From Candidatus Hydrogenedentota bacterium (lineage in GTDB: Bacteria; Spirochaetota; Leptospiria; Turneriellales; J094): DNA of 5,069 nt. The stretch's first letter is position 1. The number at the start of each line of letters is the position of its first letter. The notes below the pieces were generated by a model that was given only the letters and a program-made list of their open reading frames with translations, made no database searches and was not told the DNA's origin. Positions 1-5,069 of this stretch are shown one piece after another. The stretch covers positions 1 to 5,069 of the forward strand of contig RFJE01000395.1 of the NCBI GenBank assembly GCA_003695005.1, in the 5' to 3' direction. Made by a program: the position numbers and the translations under genes.

Positions 1-45
1 ATGTAGAACAAGACTGAGTATAACATGGTAAATATATAAATTCAA

Positions 46-52
46 TAAGGAG
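46..52 (+). promoter_or_regulatory. Ribosome binding site of merA
   Basis: TAAGGAG lies six bases before the ATG at 59-61, a near-ideal Shine-Dalgarno sequence and spacing. An in-frame TAA at 53-55 rules out any start further upstream, so this site and that stop together fix the merA start. A TATAAC at 19-24 could be a -10 box, but its -35 partner would fall outside the window, so no promoter is called. No MerR-type operator (long dyad in a 19-base spacer) is visible in the 58 bases available. Confidence 0.8.
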
Positions 53-58
53 TAAACT

Positions 59-1786
59 ATGGAAAATAAAAAACAAACTTTTAAAATAACTGTGGTAGGA
101 ATGACCTGTGATGGTTGTGCACGACACGTAGAAAAAGAATTATCAAAAATAGGTGCAGAAGCTCAGATCGCAAATTGGCAATCGGGAGAAGGCATTGTAA
201 ATTTTTCTGCTGATGTGGAACAGGCTAAAAAAGAATTTACAAAAGCATTGAAAAACACTCGCTATAAAGTAAAGGAGGTTCATCCCTTAGAGCCGGAATT
301 GGAAAGGAAAAACAAAATTGAAAACTTTTCGCAAGATTCTCATAAAACAGATGCCGACCTTATTGTCATTGGCACAGGGGGAGCGGGAATGGCAGCTGCT
401 ATTGAAGCTGCAAACCAAGGTCGAAACGTTATCATCATCGAGAAAGAATCTCGCATAGGTGGTACTTGTGTAAACGTGGGATGCGTGCCTTCCAAAGAAT
501 TCGTTCATTTCGCGAGAAAAATTCACGCTGCCAAGAACGTTCCATTAAACGGGGTTCAAATAGAGACCAAAATACAGCTCGACTATCCAAAAGTTGTCGA
601 AGCTCGTAAAAAGTTAGTTGCTCATTTGCGCACAGAAAAATACGAAGATGTATTAAAAGCCTATCCTAATATTCGCCTCATAAAAGGCACAGCTTCTTTT
701 GAAAAAAGCTCTAGTGGGCTATCCGTAAAAATTACACAAGGAGATCAGGAAGAAGGGATTACAGCCAAAAAAGCAATTATTGCGACAGGATCTAGACCTC
801 ATATTCCGGATATTCGCGGTCTAAAAGAAGCAAATCCCTTAAACTCGACAGATCTTCTTTTTTTAGAGAAGTTACCGAAATCTCTCGTCATTCTAGGTGG
901 TGGTTTTATTGCATTAGAGCTAGGACAAGCTTTTGCTAGAGTTGGAACACAAGTAACAATTTTAGCGCGATCTCGATTGCTTTCCAAGTGGGATGCAGAT
1001 ATTTCTAATACCATAAAAGAAGCCTTTGCACAAGAAGGAATCAAAGTATTCGAGCAGGTACAAATTGATGAGGTTAAGCGGAATCCAAATGTAGTTATCA
1101 AGGGAACTTCACAAGCAAAAAACATTGCTTTAAAAGCCGAAGAGATTCTCGTTGCCACAGGCAGAAAAGCAAATACCAAACATTTAAATTTAGACCAAGT
1201 AGGAGTAGAAACTCATCCAAAAACAGGATCGATTCTCGTTAATGAATATGGACTTACGACGAACTTAAATATAGCTGCTGCCGGTGATTGCACGCAGCAT
1301 GCAAAACTCGTGTATTTAGCCGCTAAAGCAGGAAAGCTTGCTGCTCAAAATTTATTTCTGCCAAGCAATGATCAAAAAAGACTTGATTTATCCATTGTAC
1401 CAGAAGTTATATTTACCGAGCCAGAATTAGCAAGGGTTGGTTTAAGCGAACAAGAGGCGTTAGCTAAAAATATCAACATCCAAGTAAGCAAATTTCCACT
1501 CAGTGCTTTGCCAAAAGCCATTGCTTCGCGGAATACATTGGGCTTTATAAAAATCATTGCAGATGCTAATAGTGGACAAATTTTAGGATCGCAAATAATA
1601 TCCCCTCGAGCTGGTGAGCTTATTCATACAGTTGCTCTTGCCATGCGTTTAAGCAAAAAAGCCGGCTATACCATTCAAGACTTGCGAGAGGAGTTATTTG
1701 CTTACTTAACCGAAGCCGAAGGGATAAAGTTAGCTGCTCAAACTTTTTCTATGGATGTTTCGAAACTATCCTGCTGTGCGGGCTAG
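59..1786 (+). CDS. merA: Mercuric reductase with N-terminal heavy-metal-binding domain
   Basis: Cytosolic flavoenzyme that reduces Hg(II) to volatile Hg(0) with NADPH. The 575-residue length is close to the single-HMA type (Tn501 MerA is about 561). Residues about 8-72 form an HMA domain with GMTCDGC (Cys17, Cys20), and a short charged linker follows. The catalytic core has the FAD motif GTGGAG (105-110), the redox disulfide in GGTCVNVGC (Cys137, Cys142), the NAD(P)H motif GGGFIALELGQ (280-290), ATGR (366-369) and the second FAD contact AAGDC (407-411). The dimerisation domain runs from about 446 to the end. The C-terminal SCCAG (Cys572, Cys573) is the mercury-delivery pair that separates MerA from lipoamide dehydrogenase and glutathione reductase. 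Tyr195 (KYEDVL) and Tyr549 (AYLT) match the two active-site tyrosines known in MerA. By motif content the enzyme should be active. No other mer gene is seen; to the right lies a convergent acylase gene whose stop codon overlaps this one. Confidence 0.96.
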   Translation: MENKKQTFKITVVGMTCDGCARHVEKELSKIGAEAQIANWQSGEGIVNFSADVEQAKKEFTKALKNTRYKVKEVHPLEPELERKNKIENFSQDSHKTDADLIVIGTGGAGMAAAIEAANQGRNVIIIEKESRIGGTCVNVGCVPSKEFVHFARKIHAAKNVPLNGVQIETKIQLDYPKVVEARKKLVAHLRTEKYEDVLKAYPNIRLIKGTASFEKSSSGLSVKITQGDQEEGITAKKAIIATGSRPHIPDIRGLKEANPLNSTDLLFLEKLPKSLVILGGGFIALELGQAFARVGTQVTILARSRLLSKWDADISNTIKEAFAQEGIKVFEQVQIDEVKRNPNVVIKGTSQAKNIALKAEEILVATGRKANTKHLNLDQVGVETHPKTGSILVNEYGLTTNLNIAAAGDCTQHAKLVYLAAKAGKLAAQNLFLPSNDQKRLDLSIVPEVIFTEPELARVGLSEQEALAKNINIQVSKFPLSALPKAIASRNTLGFIKIIADANSGQILGSQIISPRAGELIHTVALAMRLSKKAGYTIQDLREELFAYLTEAEGIKLAAQTFSMDVSKLSCCAG

Positions 1787-4194
1787 GGGTTTTTAAGGAA
1801 GGATCCCTGTAAAAAATATGGGATCATATCATCATAATGTTCGGAGAACGGGTTGCCGGATTGTCCGGCATGCCCCATTAAGTACACAGGATTTTCTTTT
1901 GAAAAATCCACAATAAGTCGCATGGCGGGAATAGCTAAAGTCCGATAACGATATTTCATATATCCCCAAGGATAAATCGAAACATTTAAAGTGTGATTGC
2001 TTCCGCCAATCGGATAGGGTCCGCGATTGAATAAAAAACGAACAGGAAAAATATCTTTTGTAAGATCATGCTGCCAGAAAATATAATGCAGTCTTCCCCA
2101 CTTTCTTCCTTTGGCTTCTTGCTGTGCTTTGGCAAGGGATCTTGCAATAATATCTGCTTTGGTTTCTTTTTCGGGTGTACGCATATCGTCCCAAAAAGGA
2201 GAATGTTCCCTTCCTAATAAATGATCTTCTATGGCATTGTAGCTGCGTAAATTCGTTTCAATAAACATTTTCCAAAGACTCTTTTCCGATAACTCATCTC
2301 GAAAAATTTCTAAAGCAACATGGTGAAAAAATGCCCCCACCACAGCTGCTTCGCGAGAATTTTTGCTCATATTTCCATGAAATTGACTCCATGCTTTTAA
2401 GGCTTTAAAAGCATTTTCCCTATCTTGCTCAGGTAATTTTAAAATAGCCATTGTTACCTTTTTCCAAAAAAGCGGATCTAATAAAACCTTTTTTACTGCA
2501 AGCGCAAATTTAGAGACTTCATCCCGTTGCATATCTTGCATATCTTTAGCCGATAGTTTTTCTTTTGCTTGCAATCTTTCTACAATCCTGTTGTACCGAA
2601 ACGGACCATAATGTGCAGAGCTGATTTTTAAAAAAGAACCTTTTGGATACAGACGATTATTAGCCGTGGCTACAAAACCTTCTCGTGGATTGAATTTATT
2701 TGGATTCAAATCAAATGGATAAAAACCAATCCAATCATACTTCCCATTCGGTCCATAGGAGGGAACAAGCCCTGTTCCATTTTTTCGGATAGGAATCTTA
2801 CCTGTTGTCTGCCAAGCAATGTTTATGCCATCAGAGTATACCACATTTAAAAAGCTACCATCTAAATAAGAAAGAGCCTGACGGAATTCAAACATATTTT
2901 TTGCTTTGCCCATTAAATAAATTCCCATCCCGCTTCTATCGATTCCACTAAACAAAGTTTTTAGCGCAACATCATATTGAGTGGAAACAGCAGGCGCGAC
3001 AGGCACCTCTTTTCCTTTTGCTAAATAAGACAGCGCTTTTTGAATCAGAGGCCCGTGTATAGTTTCGTAAATGGTAATGTGTTGATCGTTTGAAAACCGA
3101 ATTTTAATGGTTTCTTTCCGCACTTTCGCATCAATCCATCGACCCAAATAAAAATATTGCAATCGGTTAGTATCTGGATTGTGACGAATTTTTTCAATAA
3201 ACAAGTCCTGCGTATCCGCTTCCACCATGGTAGCCCCCCAACCAATTTTCCCATTATAACCAAGAAGTACATAAGGGACACCAGCAACGCCAACTCCTTC
3301 TGCCGAATAAGTCGGAGCTTGTAAACGCATTTGCATCCAAATCGATGGGATGGTCACAGGCAAGTGTGTATCATTAGCAACAAGGGCTTTACCCGTTGCA
3401 GATTTAAAAGGCGCGACTGCCCAATTGTTCGAAGCCGGCATTCCAGCCGCTATCATTTCAGGCAGTTGAAATGCATCTAGAATACTTTTAAAAGGAAAGA
3501 TCTTACTCTGTAATGACTTTTTATATTCTAAAAACTTGCTTGCTTCCCGAAAAGGAATCTCTTCGTCGGGATAAGTTGGAATAAGCCAAGCAGCTTTTTT
3601 AGCCCCTAATTTATCCGCAGCTTTTAAGAAAAATAGCTCTTCGTGCAAATTTAAAGATAGGCCTAAAGCTAGCATAGCATAGACATAGCCACTATCTTCG
3701 ATGTTCCAATCTTCCCAGTCTGATCCTGTTAGCTGAAATTCCGGGGGCAAGGCAGCTGCTTGCTGAACATACGCATTGACTCCTGCCGCAAAAGCTTTTA
3801 AAGGTCTTTTGTATTCTTCGGGGGTAATATCTAGGGATCTTTTAACTAAATCACGTATATTTAAAGATCGCATGAACAAATCGACACCAAATGCATCTTT
3901 ACCTGCAATTTCGCAAAGTCTCCCTGCAGCTACGGTGCGCAAAAGATGCATTTGCCATAACCTATCCACAGCTGTAGCGTAGCCCACGCCAAAAAATAAA
4001 TCATCTTCATTCTGAGCCTTAATTGTTGGAACTCCAAGTGCATCCCGTTCTATTAGAACATTTTGATGCAACCCTTTTACAGTTAGTCTTTTCTTGTCTG
4101 CGACAGATAAGTTCCCTACAATGTATAACCAGCTATAAAAAATAACAACCATCCCGAATACAATCCCGATGCCAATTTTTACTTTCTTACTCAT
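1783..4194 (-). CDS. Penicillin acylase family protein (Ntn hydrolase proenzyme), membrane-anchored
   Basis: 803-residue precursor of the penicillin amidase/acylase family, whose members hydrolyse amide bonds in beta-lactams, acyl-homoserine lactones or other acylated amines; the substrate here cannot be told from sequence. MSKK followed by a hydrophobic stretch (about 7-27) reads as a signal anchor, so the body should lie outside the inner membrane. The alpha part carries DRLWQMHLLR (77-86) and GRLCEIAG (91-98). Self-cleavage is expected before Ser255 in PASNNWAV, leaving Ser255 as N-terminal nucleophile of a beta chain of about 549 residues. Supporting beta-chain motifs are NDTHL (274-278), calcium-site-like ADTQD (326-330), ANNR (511-514; Asn is the usual oxyanion residue) and GQSGNPFSEHYDD (777-789). 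The residue before the nucleophile is Ala rather than the common Gly. The ATG at 4194-4192 is the first possible start, since an in-frame stop sits two codons upstream (4200-4198). There is no clear Shine-Dalgarno sequence, which suggests weak translation. The stop codon overlaps that of convergent merA. Confidence 0.92.
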   Translation of the reverse strand: MSKKVKIGIGIVFGMVVIFYSWLYIVGNLSVADKKRLTVKGLHQNVLIERDALGVPTIKAQNEDDLFFGVGYATAVDRLWQMHLLRTVAAGRLCEIAGKDAFGVDLFMRSLNIRDLVKRSLDITPEEYKRPLKAFAAGVNAYVQQAAALPPEFQLTGSDWEDWNIEDSGYVYAMLALGLSLNLHEELFFLKAADKLGAKKAAWLIPTYPDEEIPFREASKFLEYKKSLQSKIFPFKSILDAFQLPEMIAAGMPASNNWAVAPFKSATGKALVANDTHLPVTIPSIWMQMRLQAPTYSAEGVGVAGVPYVLLGYNGKIGWGATMVEADTQDLFIEKIRHNPDTNRLQYFYLGRWIDAKVRKETIKIRFSNDQHITIYETIHGPLIQKALSYLAKGKEVPVAPAVSTQYDVALKTLFSGIDRSGMGIYLMGKAKNMFEFRQALSYLDGSFLNVVYSDGINIAWQTTGKIPIRKNGTGLVPSYGPNGKYDWIGFYPFDLNPNKFNPREGFVATANNRLYPKGSFLKISSAHYGPFRYNRIVERLQAKEKLSAKDMQDMQRDEVSKFALAVKKVLLDPLFWKKVTMAILKLPEQDRENAFKALKAWSQFHGNMSKNSREAAVVGAFFHHVALEIFRDELSEKSLWKMFIETNLRSYNAIEDHLLGREHSPFWDDMRTPEKETKADIIARSLAKAQQEAKGRKWGRLHYIFWQHDLTKDIFPVRFLFNRGPYPIGGSNHTLNVSIYPWGYMKYRYRTLAIPAMRLIVDFSKENPVYLMGHAGQSGNPFSEHYDDMIPYFLQGSFLKNP

Positions 4195-4250
4195 AAATTA
4201 TCAAAACTAAGATAGAAGACAAGCTGTATAGCGCAAATGAATTAATTCGT

Positions 4251-4273
4251 GAGGATTGGCGGAAGCAATTCTC
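4251..4273 (+). other. Stem-loop, better paired as + strand RNA
   Basis: GAGGATTG (4251-4258) pairs with CAATTCTC (4266-4273) around a 7-base loop. The fourth pair is G-U when read as + strand RNA but A-C, a mismatch, on the - strand. It lies in the gap between the acylase start and the metH stop, four bases before the terminator-like hairpin. A role as part of a small RNA is inference. Confidence 0.45.
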
Positions 4274-4276
4274 GGT

Positions 4277-4345
4277 AAAAGGCCTACTAGGTGCAGTTCC
4301 AGAGCCTGCGCCTAGGACCGTACTAGCAGGCCTTTTTGCTTTTTT
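4277..4345 (+). terminator. Intrinsic terminator, strongest on + strand, possibly bidirectional
   Basis: The outer arms AAAAGGCCT (4277-4285) and AGGCCTTTT (4328-4336) pair perfectly. Inside them CTAGGTGCAG (4287-4296) and CTGCGCCTAG (4306-4315) pair with one U-G wobble (4292-4310) and a 9-base loop. The structure is followed on the + strand by T5, GC and T6 (4333-4345), a good intrinsic-terminator tail. On the - strand it would come 18 bases after the metH stop; there the outer arms can extend through CTAG with one G-U pair to 14 pairs, but the tail is only TTTTACC. It could therefore end metH transcription leftward and also stop rightward transcription from entering metH antisense. Confidence 0.7.
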
Positions 4346-4354
4346 AGTCTACAT

Positions 4355-5069
4355 TCAGCGAATCTCGTCGTTTTGCTGAGATTCGCTGTAAGCTAAATTC
4401 GGCCTAAGCCATCTTTCTGCGGTTTTTAAATCCCAGCCTTTTCGAGAAGCATAACTTTCTACTTGGTCTTTTCCAATTTTTCCTACAGCAAAATATTTTG
4501 AATCCGGATGAGAAAAATAAAGTCCACTTACCGATCCTGCCGGAAGCATTGCACAATTTTCCGTTAGAGAAATTCCATATTTTTCAGCTTGCAATATGCG
4601 AAAAATTGTCCTTTTTTCTGTGTGATCGGGACAGGCCGGATACCCGGGTGCCGGCCGAATCCCCCTATACTTTTCGCGGATTAAGTCTTCATTAGAAAAA
4701 TTTTCGTCAGGTGAGTATCCCCAAATTTCTTTGCGTACTTTTTCATGAGTATACTCTGCTAAACCTTCGGCTAACCTATCTCCAAGAGCTTTTACTAAAA
4801 TCGAATTATAATCATCATGCTTTTTTTCAAAAGATGCTGCAAATTCTTCAATACCAAACCCTGCACTTACAGCAAACATGCCTAAATAATCTTGCTTGTT
4901 ATACGAAGCTGGCATAAAAAAATCAGCTAATGAGTAATACACTTGTTCTTTTTCTTTTCGTTTTTGCTGTCTTAAAAAATAAAAAGTGGCCAATGGCTTA
5001 TCTTCTTCTCGAATGGAAATATCATCTTCATTTCGTTTTCCCGGGAAAATACCAACAAGCGATATAGCG
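4355..5069 (-). CDS. metH: Cobalamin-dependent methionine synthase, C-terminal part (activation domain), cut by window edge
   Basis: MetH moves the methyl group of 5-methyltetrahydrofolate to homocysteine through methylcobalamin in the cytosol. The window holds only the last 237 residues, most of the S-adenosylmethionine-binding activation domain that reductively remethylates oxidised cob(II)alamin. The frame is open to the right edge: residues before the first candidate start read [20 protein letters not shown], which continues the domain, so the TTG at 4993-4991 is an internal Leu codon and not a start. The signature [15 protein letters not shown] (4657-4613) supplies the AdoMet-binding Arg (E. 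coli Arg1134), with the Glu six residues before it in IREKYRGIR (Glu1128) and the Tyr of SHPDSKYF (Tyr1189). [18 protein letters not shown] and [10 protein letters not shown] are also typical. The folate, homocysteine and B12 domains must lie beyond the edge. The last codons and TGA stop sit inside a perfect inverted repeat, and a terminator-like hairpin follows. Confidence 0.97.
   Translation of the reverse strand, partial: AISLVGIFPGKRNEDDISIREEDKPLATFYFLRQQKRKEKEQVYYSLADFFMPASYNKQDYLGMFAVSAGFGIEEFAASFEKKHDDYNSILVKALGDRLAEGLAEYTHEKVRKEIWGYSPDENFSNEDLIREKYRGIRPAPGYPACPDHTEKRTIFRILQAEKYGISLTENCAMLPAGSVSGLYFSHPDSKYFAVGKIGKDQVESYASRKGWDLKTAERWLRPNLAYSESQQNDEIR
4356..4388. repeat. Perfect 11-base inverted repeat over the metH 3' end
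   Basis: CAGCGAATCTC (4356-4366) and GAGATTCGCTG (4378-4388) are exact reverse complements separated by 11 bases. The repeat encodes the last residues of MetH after the conserved WLRPNLAY and includes two bases of its TGA stop codon. Neither side is followed at once by a T run, so it is not a classical terminator by itself. In metH mRNA it would form a hairpin at the stop codon, just before the 4277-4336 hairpin, and might protect the 3' end or slow termination; that is inference. Confidence 0.75.

Larger units (their letters stand above)
4251..4345 (+). ncRNA. Candidate small RNA in the acylase-metH gap (speculative)
   Basis: Two consecutive hairpins (4251-4273 and 4277-4336) and a T-rich end form an array typical of the 3' part of a bacterial small RNA. 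Two of the stems contain a G-U pair that is a mismatch on the opposite strand, which argues for a + strand transcript. No + strand gene lies between the merA stop and this terminator, so something else must supply the transcript it ends. No convincing promoter was seen (TTATCA at 4198-4203 and TATAGC at 4227-4232 are too far apart, 23 bases), the 5' end is unknown, and it does not resemble 6S RNA, tmRNA, SRP RNA or RNase P RNA by eye. A plain bidirectional terminator is the simpler explanation. Confidence 0.22.

Noticed and set aside
287..1557. Three - strand open frames inside merA (287-526, 799-1179, 1372-1557)
   Set aside because: merA is intact and highly conserved over this whole stretch; these frames are by-products of its codon use and show no family motifs.
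1802..1825. Hairpin GATCCC/GGGATC near the end of the acylase gene as a merA terminator
   Set aside because: The stem is only six pairs with a 12-base loop, it is not followed by a T run on either strand, and it codes for acylase residues.
3045..3982. Open frames overlapping the acylase gene (3045-3293 on -, 3776-3982 on +)
   Set aside because: The acylase frame carries conserved family motifs across both stretches, and the alternative proteins show no recognisable features.
4203..4245. Leftward acylase promoter with TTGCGC and TATCTT
   Set aside because: The spacing of 16 is acceptable, but the boxes match the consensus at only 3 and 4 of 6 positions, which is expected by chance in AT-rich DNA.
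4498..4917. Two short open frames on the + strand inside metH (4498-4695 and 4711-4917)
   Set aside because: They are antisense to well-conserved MetH coding sequence, resemble no known protein and have no ribosome binding site that I can see.
4991..4993. TTG as the start of a separate 212-residue protein
   Set aside because: The frame stays open to the right edge and the upstream residues continue the MetH activation domain, so this is an internal Leu codon of a gene cut by the window edge.

Overview
The window holds three protein-coding genes from a bacterium with AT-rich DNA (A/T favoured at third codon positions). The first is a complete mercuric reductase on the + strand (merA, 59-1786). 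The second is a complete membrane-anchored penicillin acylase-family proenzyme on the - strand (1783-4194). The third is the 3' part of cobalamin-dependent methionine synthase on the - strand (metH, 4355 to the right edge). The MetH C-terminus closely resembles the Escherichia coli-type enzyme, and the acylase looks like an exported Ntn hydrolase of the Gram-negative type. The window alone does not fix the genus. A Gram-negative, possibly host- or environment-associated bacterium fits, but that is inference.

Layout: bases 1-58 are a short leader ending in a clear ribosome binding site for merA. merA and the acylase gene converge tail to tail, and their stop codons share the palindrome CTAG at 1783-1786, so there is no intergenic space and no visible terminator between them. 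The acylase gene is read leftward. Behind its start lies a 160-base gap (4195-4354), then the metH stop codon. The gap is the only sizeable non-coding stretch. It contains two hairpins whose G-U pairs favour a + strand RNA, the second followed by two T runs. It looks like a strong + strand intrinsic terminator and a weaker - strand terminator for metH. A perfect 11-base inverted repeat also overlaps the metH stop codon.

The genes do not form one pathway. MerA would reduce Hg(II) to Hg(0) in the cytosol, the acylase would hydrolyse an unknown amide outside the inner membrane, and MetH would remethylate homocysteine. No merR, merT, merP or merB gene lies in the window. No mobile element, tRNA, rRNA or CRISPR array was recognised. 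The nearest thing to an undescribed element is the structured 4251-4345 region, a candidate small RNA or orphan terminator. The rest looks like ordinary chromosomal gene content in a slightly unusual order.
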